This document shows, one piece after another, positions 8,820 to 17,083 of a stretch of 53,261 nucleotides of DNA (positions are counted from its first letter, which is position 1; each line of letters opens with the position of its first letter). Position numbers and translations under genes: made by a program. The notes beneath the pieces are model-generated. The model saw only the letters and a program-made list of their open reading frames with translations, was not told the DNA's origin and did no database searches. Where the stretch lies: the NCBI RefSeq assembly GCF_011045125.1, contig NZ_JAAKZF010000040.1:1-53261 (forward strand), in the 5' to 3' direction. This stretch comes from Allomesorhizobium camelthorni (GTDB lineage Bacteria; Pseudomonadota; Alphaproteobacteria; Rhizobiales; Rhizobiaceae).

Positions 8820-9574
8820 TCGCGCACGGCGGACTTTCTCCGACCGCCCAAGCCGTCCTGCCAATCCTCGGAGTTGGCTCGTTGCTGGTCGCTTGGCAGT
8901 TTTTGCTGCCAGCCGCCGGCGTGCCGGCCTACATCGTGCCCACGCCATCGGCTATATTCGCCGTATTCGCCAAGAGCGGACCGCTACTCCTGGGTAATTT
9001 CTGGCCGACCGCAATCGAGGCTATAGCGGGCTTCACGATCGGCAATTTTTCAGCGATCCTTCTTGCGATCGTCTTTGTTCACAGCCGGATTCTGCAAGCC
9101 GCCTACTTCCCCGTCGTTCTGTTCTTCAACACGATCCCGGTCCTTGCCTTGTCGCCGATCATCATTTTGATTTTCGGGCTTGGCATGACACCGAAGATCG
9201 TGATCGCCGCCGTCATTTGTTTTTTCCCGACCCTTATCAACATGATCCGCGGTCTGGATTCAGCCACTGCAAATGAACATGAACTGTTCCGTGTCCTGTC
9301 GTCGAACCGCTCCGAGCTATTCTGGCGGTTGAGGCTGCCCCGCGCCTTGCCGATGCTGTTTTCCTCGTTGCGCATTGCGTCCGCCACGGCTGTCATCGGC
9401 GCCATAGTTGGCGAATGGATCGGCTCCGACAAAGGTCTTGGCGCACTCATCATCCAGGCGACGTTCAACTATCAATCCGACCGGCTTTACGCGGCGATCG
9501 TGCTGTCTTCCTTGCTGTCCATCGGCCTTTTCCTGGTGGTCGTCACCGTCGAGCGTAAATTGATCCGGTACTAG
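8816..9574 (+). CDS. ABC transporter permease (SsuC/TauC type)
   Basis: 252 residues with about six membrane segments. It has the inner-membrane signature at about residues 150-195 (NEHELFRVLSSNRSELFWRL, then RLPRALPMLFSSLRI), the EAA loop that docks on the ATPase. The family-typical GEWIGSDKGLGALI and the C-terminal VERKLIRY are present. The start at 8816 overlaps the ATPase stop by 4 bp. It is the last gene of the GntR-VOC-importer operon; a short AT-rich stretch with six T residues follows at about 9594, but no strong terminator hairpin is clear. Confidence 0.9.
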   Translation: MIAHGGLSPTAQAVLPILGVGSLLVAWQFLLPAAGVPAYIVPTPSAIFAVFAKSGPLLLGNFWPTAIEAIAGFTIGNFSAILLAIVFVHSRILQAAYFPVVLFFNTIPVLALSPIIILIFGLGMTPKIVIAAVICFFPTLINMIRGLDSATANEHELFRVLSSNRSELFWRLRLPRALPMLFSSLRIASATAVIGAIVGEWIGSDKGLGALIIQATFNYQSDRLYAAIVLSSLLSIGLFLVVVTVERKLIRY

Positions 9575-9683
9575 CGCTGTTAGGATTCCGGATCTTTTTT
9601 ACATCCAGTTTCGGTGCAGTCTTTCGAGTCCGGGCATTTGAGGCCTGCTATCGAAGCAGGAGCGGACGTTCGGCTGCGTCGCT

Positions 9684-10409
9684 TCAGCTTGCTGATACGA
9701 AGACGGTGCTCGCTTCGCTCACAATCGAAACATGCTCCCTTGCGGCCGTGCCGGCGGCCGCGCCGTCCCCGCGCAGCACGGCTCTGACAATTGAGTCATG
9801 CTCGCTCCAGGACTTCGAAAGCCGACCGGGCAAGCGGAACTGCGCCCTGCGGAACGGCGCGAGGCGGGCACGTGTTGCGAGGGTCAACTCCTCAATGTGC
9901 TTGCTATGCGCGCCGCGGTAGAGCATCGAATGGAAATCGGTATTGTAGGCCTCATAGTCGGCCTCGGCCCCGAGCCGCACCAGCGCCGCCGAGGATTGAT
10001 GCCGGCTTTCGAGCGTTCGGCGCTCGGCGGGGCTCATGCGCTCGGCTGAAAGGCGCGCACAGATCGCCTCCAATTCGGCCATGCTCTCGAACATGGAAGT
10101 CAGGTGCGCGGGTTCGACCACCGCAACGATCGCGCCGCGATTGGGCCGTCGATCGACCAGACCCATTGCGCTGAGCTGGCGCAGCGCTTCGCGGACAGGC
10201 GTGCGCGAGACGTCGTAACGTTCGGCAAGCTTGATCTCGTCGAGCTTTTCGCCGGGACGAAGAACGCCTGTGACGATCCGGTCGGCGATAGCGCGCACCA
10301 TCTCGTCCACCGTCGTTCCCGTCCTGATGAGTCCGCGTCGTCGCGCCAAGCTGAGCTCCGCTGAAAGCCGCATCTCGGCAACGCCGAATCCCGATGCAGC
10401 ATGGGTCAA
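9684..10409 (-). CDS. GntR-family (FCD domain) regulator of the biuret operon
   Basis: 241 residues. The winged helix lies at about 35-95 (VDEMVRAIADRIVTGVLRPG, EKLDEIKLAERYDVSRTPVR, EALRQLSAMGLVDRR). The FCD domain follows, with the metal-site pattern N-x-DFHSMLY (about residue 155) and late helices SEHDSIVRAVLRGD and REHV. It is divergent from the BMP/biuret operon, and the spacer contains a perfect FadR-type palindrome (10461-10478), so it most likely represses itself and that operon until biuret or a product is sensed. An alternative start is the ATG at 10373. It has the same architecture as the GntR at 5749 but is not a close copy. Confidence 0.88.
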   Translation of the reverse strand: MTHAASGFGVAEMRLSAELSLARRRGLIRTGTTVDEMVRAIADRIVTGVLRPGEKLDEIKLAERYDVSRTPVREALRQLSAMGLVDRRPNRGAIVAVVEPAHLTSMFESMAELEAICARLSAERMSPAERRTLESRHQSSAALVRLGAEADYEAYNTDFHSMLYRGAHSKHIEELTLATRARLAPFRRAQFRLPGRLSKSWSEHDSIVRAVLRGDGAAAGTAAREHVSIVSEASTVFVSAS

Positions 10410-10460
10410 TCCTTATGACCAAGACTTGGGCAGAAGGTCAAGTTGGCTAGAACTTAGGCG

Positions 10461-10478
10461 GCAAGTGCATACACTTGC
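10461..10478. promoter_or_regulatory. Perfect GntR/FadR-type operator palindrome
   Basis: GCAAGTGCATACACTTGC has 7-bp arms that match exactly around CATA. The core GTGCATACAC fits the FadR-subfamily pattern (GT, spacer, AC half-sites). It lies 51 bp upstream of the gntR start and about 65 bp upstream of the sigma-54-like promoter of the biuret operon. A partial second copy (TTGCATGCACTT) overlaps the promoter near 10555-10566. Confidence 0.65.
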
Positions 10479-10542
10479 GCATGATTTATGCATCATACCG
10501 GACACAACGTCCGTGATTGCAAGGAATCGCCGCCTTTCGGAC

Positions 10543-10559
10543 TTGGCATAGCGATTGCA
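10543..10559 (+). promoter_or_regulatory. Sigma-54 (RpoN) -24/-12 type promoter of the biuret operon
   Basis: TTGGCATAGCGATTGCA has GG (10545-10546) and GC (10557-10558) exactly 12 bases apart, the fixed RpoN spacing. It fits the consensus TGGCAC-N5-TTGC with small deviations at the C and G after GGCA. Transcription would start near 10570, leaving about 36 bases before the ATG at 10606. RpoN control would tie the operon to nitrogen limitation through NtrC, but I see no clear NtrC site upstream. Confidence 0.55.
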
Positions 10560-10605
10560 TGCACTTCCTCAACAGGCCGTCATCGTTCAACTCAGGAGCC
10601 CCCAT

Positions 10606-11733
10606 ATGACCGACCGTCTCATGTTTTCCCGCCGCCAAATACTGAAAACCTCGGCAGCCGGGGCAGTGCTCGGCTTCGCCCCGTCGCTGCTGCCGGTTCG
10701 GAGCGCCTTTGCCGCCGGCGCGACCATAGGCTTCATCTATGTCGGCCCGAAGGACGATTACGGGTACAACCAGGCGCATGCCGAGGGCGCCGCCGTGCTG
10801 AAGGGCATGGAAGGCATCTCGATCATCGAAGAGGAGAACGTGCCGGAGACGGTCGACGTCCAGAAGACGATGGAGTCGATGATCAATCTCGACGGCGCGA
10901 CAATGCTGTTCCCAACCTCGTTCGGCTATTTCGATCCGCACATGCTTGCGATGTGCGAGAAGTTTCCGGAAATCCGGTTCCGTCACTGCGGCGGCATGTG
11001 GAGCGAGGGCAAGCACCCGAAGAACGCGGGTTCATATTTCGGCTATATCGGCCAGGGACAGTATCTGAACGGCGTTGCCGCGGGTCATGCGACGAAGACC
11101 AAAAAGATCGGCTTCGTCGCAGCCAAGCCAATCCCGCAGGTTTTGCTCAACATCAACTCCTTCCTGCTCGGCGCGCGATCGGTCGATCCCGCGATCACCT
11201 GTCAGGTCATCTTCACCGGCGAATGGTCGCTGGCGGTCAAGGAAGCGGAAGCCACCAACGCTCTGGTCGACCAGGGCGCCGACGTCATCACCTGCCATGT
11301 CGACAGCCCGAAGGTGGTCGTAGAGACGGCTGCCGGCCGCGGCACCTTCATCTGCGGCTACCATGCCAACCAGAGCCCGCTCGCCCCGGAGAAATACCTG
11401 ACCGGAGCGGAGTGGAACTGGGCCAATATTTACAAGATGTACGTCGAGAAGCTGGTGGCCGGCGAGGAACTGCCGAACTTCACCCGCGGCGGCCTGGCCG
11501 ACGGCTTCGTCAAGATGAGCCCGCTCGGATCCGGCGTAAGCGAGGCGGCGCGAGCCCAATTCGACGGCACGCTCGCAGAGATCATGAAGGGCGGTTTCTC
11601 CGTCATCAAGGGGCCGCTCAACAACAATAAGGGCGAAGTAGTGGCCACCGAAGGCCAGGCCTTTGTCGAAACCGCCATCGAACTGGAAAGCATGGACTAT
11701 CTCGTCGAGGGCGTTGTCGGTTCGACTTCCTGA
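10606..11733 (+). CDS. BMP-family ABC substrate-binding protein (probable biuret/ureide importer)
   Basis: 375 residues with a twin-arginine-type leader (SRRQILKTSAAGAVLG) and a cleavage site near SAFAAGA, so it is periplasmic. The mature part has the BMP/PnrA pattern: IGFIYVGPKDDYGYNQAHAE at the N-terminus and a hinge region ending GQYLNGVAAGHATKTKKIGF. The family usually binds nucleosides or purines. Here the cluster encodes biuret and allophanate hydrolases, so a small ureide such as biuret is the likely ligand (inference). The start at 10606 has AGGAG 7 bases upstream. It is the first gene of an eight-gene operon that runs to 18888. Confidence 0.85.
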   Translation: MTDRLMFSRRQILKTSAAGAVLGFAPSLLPVRSAFAAGATIGFIYVGPKDDYGYNQAHAEGAAVLKGMEGISIIEEENVPETVDVQKTMESMINLDGATMLFPTSFGYFDPHMLAMCEKFPEIRFRHCGGMWSEGKHPKNAGSYFGYIGQGQYLNGVAAGHATKTKKIGFVAAKPIPQVLLNINSFLLGARSVDPAITCQVIFTGEWSLAVKEAEATNALVDQGADVITCHVDSPKVVVETAAGRGTFICGYHANQSPLAPEKYLTGAEWNWANIYKMYVEKLVAGEELPNFTRGGLADGFVKMSPLGSGVSEAARAQFDGTLAEIMKGGFSVIKGPLNNNKGEVVATEGQAFVETAIELESMDYLVEGVVGSTS

Positions 11734-11766
11734 ACCTGGTTTGGCCCGGAGTTCGGTGATGGCGTC

Positions 11767-12888
11767 ATGACAGAAATAGCGAGCGGCCCGGTTGCTTCGA
11801 CCCTTGGCGGGCCGGCGCTCGCGGGCGCCCTCGAATGGGCCGCGCGGAGGGCGGAGGGCCTCGTCATCCCGCTCGCCGCACTGATCGTCGGCATGGCTCT
11901 GTTCAGCATCTTCATAATGTTGCTTGGTAAATCGCCGGCACAGCTGTTCGATCTGATGTGGCGGGGTGGCTTTGGGTCCTGGTTTTCCGTCCAGAATACG
12001 CTGTCGCGGGCCGCACCTCTGCTGCTCGCGGCACTCTGCGTTGCGCTGCCGGCGCGGCTCGGCCTGGTGGTTATCGGCGGCGAGGGCGCGATCGTGCTTG
12101 GCGGCGTGGCCGCCGCAGCGATGGCCGTCTTGGTGCAGGGGGCGCCGGCGCTCATAGGCGTTATTTTGATGGGAATCGCGGGGGCGGTCGCCGGCGGCGT
12201 CTGGATAGGCGCCGTCGGCGCACTTCGCCACTACCGCGCCGTCAACGAAACCATCTCGTCGCTGCTGATGGCCTATATCGCCATCGCGCTGATGAACCAT
12301 CTGGTCGAGGGGCCGCTGCGCGATCCTGCCTCGCTCAACAAGCCGTCTACGCATCCCATGGACCCGGCCTTCGTCGTCGGCGCGGTACCGGGCATGGACG
12401 TACATTGGGGATTGGTCGCCGGTATCATCGCCTGTGTCATCTCCTGGATACTGATCGAGAAAACCCGCTGGGGCTTCGCCGCCCGCATCGCCGGTGGCAA
12501 TGTACGCGCCGCGCAGGTCCAGGGCCTCGCCGTCGGACCGCTGATCGTCGGCTTCTGTGCGCTCGCCGGCGCATTCGCCGGGCTCGCCGGTATGATCGAG
12601 GTCGCCGCCGTCCAGGGCAACGCCAATGCTTCGCTAGCGTCCGGCTACGGCTATACAGGCATCCTCGTCGCTTTCCTCGCTCGCCATAATCCGCTGGCGA
12701 TCATCCCGGTCGCCATCCTGCTCGGCGGCATCGACGCATCGGGCGGCCTGCTGCAACGACGCATGGACTTGCCGGACGCCACCGTGCAGGTGCTCCAGGG
12801 CATGATCTTCATCGTCATCCTGTTCAGCGAAACTTTTTACGGGCGCCTCAGGGTGTTCAACCCGGATCTCTGGAAGAGGCCCGCCTGA
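11767..12888 (+). CDS. BMP-type ABC transporter permease 1
   Basis: 373 residues with about eight to ten hydrophobic helices, of the BPD_transp_2 type seen in ribose and nucleoside importers (YufP/NupP-like). The conserved segment GLVVIGGEGAIVLGGVAAAA near residue 100 and GGIDASGGLLQRRMDLPDAT near the C-terminus support this. It follows the binding protein by 33 bp, and its TGA overlaps the next ATG (TGATG), which suggests coupled translation with permease 2. The two permeases should form a heterodimeric channel. Confidence 0.87.
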   Translation: MTEIASGPVASTLGGPALAGALEWAARRAEGLVIPLAALIVGMALFSIFIMLLGKSPAQLFDLMWRGGFGSWFSVQNTLSRAAPLLLAALCVALPARLGLVVIGGEGAIVLGGVAAAAMAVLVQGAPALIGVILMGIAGAVAGGVWIGAVGALRHYRAVNETISSLLMAYIAIALMNHLVEGPLRDPASLNKPSTHPMDPAFVVGAVPGMDVHWGLVAGIIACVISWILIEKTRWGFAARIAGGNVRAAQVQGLAVGPLIVGFCALAGAFAGLAGMIEVAAVQGNANASLASGYGYTGILVAFLARHNPLAIIPVAILLGGIDASGGLLQRRMDLPDATVQVLQGMIFIVILFSETFYGRLRVFNPDLWKRPA

Positions 12889-13814
12889 TGGAGCAGACCG
12901 ACCTCGGCCTGTGGGGCGTGCCGCTCGCCATTCTGGGCGGGGCGATCCGCGTCTCGACCCCCTTCATCTTCGTCTCGCTCGGCGAGGCGATCACCGAGCG
13001 ATCCGGGCGCATCAATCTCGGCCTCGAAGGCGTTCTGGTGTTCGGCGCGATGACGGCCTATGCGGTGGCCGTACTGACGGGTTCACCCTGGCTGGGCGTT
13101 CTGGCCGCATCTGCTTCGGGCGCTTGCTTCGGACTGTTCCACGGCTGGATCTGCAAATTTCCCAAGGTCAACGACATCGCCATTGGCATTGCGCTGATGC
13201 TGCTCGGCTCGGGCCTTGCCTTCTTCTTCGGCAAGCCGTTCATCCAGCCCTCGGCGCCGGACCTGCCGGCCATCCCCTTCGGCTTATGGTCGAACTCCTC
13301 GCAGGTGCAGGCCGCGCTCAACATCAACATCCTGTTCCTTATCGGCGCAGCGCTCGCCGTCTTCCTGTGGTGGGCATTCAAGAACACGCGAGCCGGGCTG
13401 ATCGTGCGCGTGGTCGGCGATTCTTCCGACGCGGCGCGCGCCATGGGGATCAACCCGAACACGGTGCGGCTGCTGGCTACCGCGATCGGCAGCGCGCTGG
13501 CAGCCATCGGCGGGGCCTATCTCTCGCTCTATTATCCGGGAAGCTGGAACGAGGGCATCTCGTCCGGGCAGGGGCTGATGGCGGTGGCGCTGGTCATCTT
13601 CGCGCGCTGGAACCCGCTCGGCTGCTTTGCCGCAGCACTCCTTTTCGGCGGTGCGGGCGCGCTTGGCCCGGCCCTGCAGTCGGTCGGCGTCACGCAGGGC
13701 TACTACCTATTCTATGCCGCGCCGTACATCCTCACCCTTCTCATCATGATCGCGACCTCGTCGCCCGGTCGCGCGCTTGCCGGCGCGCCTGGCGTACTGT
13801 CGATAACCAAGTGA
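12888..13814 (+). CDS. BMP-type ABC transporter permease 2
   Basis: 308 residues, about eight to nine membrane helices, of the YufQ/NupQ-like group. It carries the family segment [19 protein letters not shown] near residue 30 and GEGISSGQG-like text ([20 protein letters not shown]) near residue 225. The start codon overlaps the previous stop. The biuret hydrolase gene follows by 13 bp, placing catabolic and transport genes in one transcript. Confidence 0.87.
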   Translation: MEQTDLGLWGVPLAILGGAIRVSTPFIFVSLGEAITERSGRINLGLEGVLVFGAMTAYAVAVLTGSPWLGVLAASASGACFGLFHGWICKFPKVNDIAIGIALMLLGSGLAFFFGKPFIQPSAPDLPAIPFGLWSNSSQVQAALNINILFLIGAALAVFLWWAFKNTRAGLIVRVVGDSSDAARAMGINPNTVRLLATAIGSALAAIGGAYLSLYYPGSWNEGISSGQGLMAVALVIFARWNPLGCFAAALLFGGAGALGPALQSVGVTQGYYLFYAAPYILTLLIMIATSSPGRALAGAPGVLSITK

Positions 13815-13827
13815 ACCGGAACTTCCG

Positions 13828-14529
13828 ATGAACGCCCGAGCCGATATCAACCAGAACTACATCGACGCCGACCCGTATCCTTGGCCATTCAATGGCGACC
13901 TCAGGGCGGAAAACACGGCGCTGATCGTCATCGACATGCAGACCGACTTCTGCGGTCCCGGCCGCTATGTCGACCATATGGGCTATGATCTGTCGCTGGT
14001 GCGAGCGCCGATCGAGCCGATCAAGTCGGTGCTCTCCACCATGCGGGCGAGGGGCTACACGATTATCCATACGCGCGAAGGGCATCGGCCCGACCTCGCA
14101 GACCTGCCGGCCAACAAGCGCTGGCGCTCGCAGCGCATCAATGCCGGCATCGGCGATCCCGGACCGTGCGGACGCATCCTGGTGCGCGGCGAACCCGGCT
14201 GGGACATCATTCCGGACCTCTATCCGATCGAGGGCGAGCCGATCATCGACAAGCCGGGCAAGGGCTCGTTCTGCGCCACCGACCTCGAGTTGATTCTCAC
14301 ACAGCGCGGCATCCGCAACATTGTGCTGACCGGCATCACAACCGATGTGTGCGTCCACACGACTATGCGCGAGGCCAACGACCGCGGCTTCGAATGTGTC
14401 ATGCTGGAAGATTGCTGCGGCGCGACCGACCACGGCAACCATCTGGCCGCGATAAAGATGATCAAGATGCAGGGCGGCGTTTTCGGCGCGGTGTCGAATT
14501 CGAAAGCCTTCGTGGAGCAGCTTCCGTGA
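13828..14529 (+). CDS. biuH: Biuret amidohydrolase
   Basis: 233 residues of the cysteine-hydrolase (isochorismatase-like) family. It matches my recollection of Rhizobium leguminosarum BiuH along most of its length, including [47 protein letters not shown] and [11 protein letters not shown]. The catalytic triad falls at Asp36 (VIDMQTDF), Lys142 (DKPGKGSF) and Cys175 (TTDVCVHTT), the same numbers as reported for BiuH. It hydrolyses biuret to allophanate and ammonia in the cytoplasm; AtzF encoded downstream completes the route. It sits inside the importer genes, between permease 2 and the ATPase. Specificity is inferred from sequence resemblance and context. Confidence 0.9.
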   Translation: MNARADINQNYIDADPYPWPFNGDLRAENTALIVIDMQTDFCGPGRYVDHMGYDLSLVRAPIEPIKSVLSTMRARGYTIIHTREGHRPDLADLPANKRWRSQRINAGIGDPGPCGRILVRGEPGWDIIPDLYPIEGEPIIDKPGKGSFCATDLELILTQRGIRNIVLTGITTDVCVHTTMREANDRGFECVMLEDCCGATDHGNHLAAIKMIKMQGGVFGAVSNSKAFVEQLP

Positions 14530-14539
14530 GGCCCTGTTC

Positions 14540-16072
14540 ATGCTGAATGGTAGAGAGAAGAAAGCTGTCGGTGTCGAGACGATCGGCATGACCATGCGCT
14601 TTGGCGCGTTCACCGCGCTCGACGACGTTTCATTGAAGGTTCCCGCCGGTTCCTTCCATGCGCTGCTCGGCGAGAACGGCGCGGGCAAGTCGACATTGGT
14701 GAAGTGTATGATGGGTTTCTATCGTGCGACCTCGGGCGACATGCTGGTCGAAGGGCGCGAGGTGAAGATCGCGAGCCCGAAGGACGCATCCGCGCTCGGC
14801 CTCGGCATGGTCTATCAGCATTTCACGCTGGTGCAGTCGCTGACCAGTGCGGAGAACCTGGTCATTTCTAGAGAGGGCGTGCCGCGCGTCATCGACTGGC
14901 GCAAGGAACGCGCCGACCTGGCCCGCTTCATGGAGACGATGCCGTTCGAGCTGCCGCTGGACGTACCGGTGAGCACGTTGGCCGCGGGCGAGAAGCAGAA
15001 GCTCGAAATCGTCAAGCAGCTTTATCTCGGCCGGAGTTTTCTCGTCCTGGATGAGCCGACTTCGGTGCTCACGCCCGGAGAGGCCCAGGAAGTCCTCGGC
15101 TTCGTCCGGGCCATGACTGTGGCTGGCGACGTTACCGTCCTGATGATCTCCCACAAGTTCCCCGAGGTGAAGGCCTTTGCCGATGATTTCACAGTGCTGC
15201 GCAAAGGGAAGGTGACTGGGACCGGCAGGGTCGCCGAGCACGATCGCAAGGTCATGGCCGCGATGATGATCGGGGATCAGCCGATCGCGACGCTGGATAG
15301 CCGCGCTCCGGTTACCAGAGACGCGCGACCCGTCTTGACGGTCAGGACGTTGAAGGCGCCCGACCGGACGGGCCTGAAGACAATCGAGATCCAAGACCTG
15401 AGCGTCAGATCCGGCGAGATCGTTGGCATTGCCGGCATATCGGGCAACGGCCAGAAGGAATTCCTCGAAGTTCTCGCCGGCCAGCGCCAGCGCGATGCCG
15501 GCGAGGTGCTGGTCAAAGGCGCACCTTACCGCGCAAGCCGCGTTGAGGCCCAAACATTGAATGTCCGGTTCATCCCGGAGGAGCCCTTGCGCAACGCCTG
15601 CGCGCCGAAGATGACGGTGGCCGAGAACATGTCGTTCCGCAACTTCGATCTCGATACCTCCGGCAAGCCCGTCAACTGGATCAACGGCCGCGTGATCAAG
15701 GCTTTTGCGGCGGGGCTTGTCGAGCAGTTCAAGGTCAAGACGGCATCGCTCTCTTCGCCGATCGAGTCGCTGTCGGGCGGCAATGTGCAGCGTGCGGTGC
15801 TGGCGCGCGAACTGACAGGAGATGTCGACCTGCTCATCGTGTCCAACCCCTGCTTCGGCCTCGACTTCTCGGCTGTGGCGGAAATCCGCGCGCGAATCAT
15901 GGAGGCGCGCAATGCGGGTGCGGCCGTGCTGCTGATGTCGGAAGATCTCGACGAACTGCTTGAACTTTCGGACCGCATCTTCGTCATGTCCGACGGCGCG
16001 CTCGTCTACGAGACGCCGATCGCCATGGCGAGCGTGCAGACGATCGGCGAGCACATGGCGGGCCATCACTGA
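14540..16072 (+). CDS. BMP-type ABC transporter ATP-binding protein (two ATPase domains)
   Basis: 510 residues with duplicated nucleotide-binding domains as in nucleoside and ribose importers. The first half is canonical: Walker A GENGAGKST, Q-loop VYQHFTLVQSLT, and Walker B SFLVLDEPTSVLTP. The signature position reads LAAGEKQK. The second half has the degenerate Walker A typical of this family (GISGNGQKE) with signature LSGGNVQR and SNPCFGLDF in place of a canonical Walker B. It follows biuH by 10 bp; its TGA overlaps the next ATG. The ribosome-binding site before the ATG at 14540 is weak, so expression may depend on coupling. Confidence 0.88.
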   Translation: MLNGREKKAVGVETIGMTMRFGAFTALDDVSLKVPAGSFHALLGENGAGKSTLVKCMMGFYRATSGDMLVEGREVKIASPKDASALGLGMVYQHFTLVQSLTSAENLVISREGVPRVIDWRKERADLARFMETMPFELPLDVPVSTLAAGEKQKLEIVKQLYLGRSFLVLDEPTSVLTPGEAQEVLGFVRAMTVAGDVTVLMISHKFPEVKAFADDFTVLRKGKVTGTGRVAEHDRKVMAAMMIGDQPIATLDSRAPVTRDARPVLTVRTLKAPDRTGLKTIEIQDLSVRSGEIVGIAGISGNGQKEFLEVLAGQRQRDAGEVLVKGAPYRASRVEAQTLNVRFIPEEPLRNACAPKMTVAENMSFRNFDLDTSGKPVNWINGRVIKAFAAGLVEQFKVKTASLSSPIESLSGGNVQRAVLARELTGDVDLLIVSNPCFGLDFSAVAEIRARIMEARNAGAAVLLMSEDLDELLELSDRIFVMSDGALVYETPIAMASVQTIGEHMAGHH

Positions 16073-16740
16073 TGCCGGAGATAGCGGCCAAGCCCTTCTC
16101 TTTCACCTTTCATCCGTCCACCACCGCGTTGGTGGTCATCGACATGCAGCGCGATTTCGCCGAGCCAGGCGGCTTTGGCGCAAGCCTCGGCAACGACGTG
16201 TCACGCGTGCAGGCGATAATTCCGACTGTGCGGCGGCTGATGGACGGCTTTCGCGCCGCCGGCCTGCCGGTGATCCATACGATGGAATGCCACAGGCCCG
16301 ACCTCTCCGATCTGCCGCCCGCCAAGCGCGATCGCGGCAGTCCCGCGATCCGCATCGGCGATCCAGGTCCGATGGGACGCGTCCTGATCGCCGGCGAGCC
16401 CGGAACCGCGATCATAGCGGAAGTCGCCCCCCTGCCTGGTGAAATCGTTATCGAGAAACCCGGCAAGGGCGCATTTTATGCCACCTCGCTGAGCGACGTG
16501 CTGACCCGGATGGGCGCGCGCCAACTCGTCTTCGCCGGCGTCACTACCGAGGTCTGCGTCCAGACGACGATGCGTGAGGCCAATGACCGTGGCTATGAAT
16601 GCCTGCTTGGCGAAGACGCTACCGAAAGCTATTTTGTCGAGTTCAAGCAGGCAACCCTCGCTATGATCAGGGCCCAGGGCGCCATCGTCGGCTGGACGGC
16701 GATGACGGACCAGATTCTCGAGGGGATCGCAAATGGCTAA
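16072..16740 (+). CDS. Isochorismatase-like cysteine hydrolase of unknown substrate
   Basis: 222 residues of the same family as BiuH and with a comparable triad: Asp24 (VIDMQRDF), Lys129 (EKPGKGAF) and Cys162 (TTEVCVQTT). It shares the HRPDLSDLPPAKR and IGDPGPMGR text with BiuH but diverges in the C-terminal third (ESYFVEFKQATLAMIR). It is thus a paralogue with another substrate or an accessory role. Triuret hydrolase (TrtA) and other carbamoyl-amide hydrolases belong to this family, so a related ureide is plausible. The start overlaps the ATPase stop (TGATG), and the cupin gene overlaps its end. Confidence 0.85.
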   Translation: MPEIAAKPFSFTFHPSTTALVVIDMQRDFAEPGGFGASLGNDVSRVQAIIPTVRRLMDGFRAAGLPVIHTMECHRPDLSDLPPAKRDRGSPAIRIGDPGPMGRVLIAGEPGTAIIAEVAPLPGEIVIEKPGKGAFYATSLSDVLTRMGARQLVFAGVTTEVCVQTTMREANDRGYECLLGEDATESYFVEFKQATLAMIRAQGAIVGWTAMTDQILEGIANG

Positions 16741-17083
16741 TCTGAGTTTTGCCGGCTTCCTAAAGGGGGGTTGGCGCGATATGGCGTTCGAGCATTTTCG
16801 CGACGGCATCACGATCCACTGGCTCCTGAAGGGAAGTCCTGCCGAACCGTCGGTAGCGATCCTGAACTATGAACCGGGCGCGAGCGTGCCACGCCATCGA
16901 CATGCGGGGCTGGAGACCATCATTGTGCTTGAAGGTACCCAGAGCGACGAAAACGGCGATTACGTCGCAGGGGCGGTCGTCCTCAATCCCGTCGGAACCG
17001 AACACTCGGTATGGACGAAGGAGGGCTGCGTTGTGCTGATCCAGTGGGATTTGCCGGTTGTTATCCTCGGGGAGGGAAAGTGA
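16733..17083 (+). CDS. Small cupin-domain protein
   Basis: 116 residues with one cupin barrel of the ChrR type. The metal-binding pattern PRHRHAGLETIIVLEG (two His and a Glu) and a later VGTEHSVWT (third His) are intact. It may act as a metal-dependent enzyme or as a ligand-binding accessory; no reaction can be assigned. Its ATG lies inside the last 8 bases of the preceding hydrolase, and its stop overlaps the GTG of allophanate hydrolase, so it is firmly part of the operon. Confidence 0.8.
   Translation: MANLSFAGFLKGGWRDMAFEHFRDGITIHWLLKGSPAEPSVAILNYEPGASVPRHRHAGLETIIVLEGTQSDENGDYVAGAVVLNPVGTEHSVWTKEGCVVLIQWDLPVVILGEGK

Noticed and set aside
9575-9683. Possible terminator between the permease and the GntR gene (short T-run at about 9594)
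   Set aside because: The flanking GGATTCCGGATC is only an imperfect palindrome and the stem is too weak to call.
11032-12405. Minus-strand open frame of about 457 codons across the BMP binding protein and permease
   Set aside because: It crosses two real genes and encodes an Arg/His-rich product typical of antisense frames in G+C-rich DNA.
14630-16069. Long open frame (about 480 codons) on the minus strand opposite the BMP-type ATPase
   Set aside because: It is the codon-position shadow of a high-G+C gene with clear ABC motifs on the plus strand; its product is Arg/His-rich and has no family resemblance.
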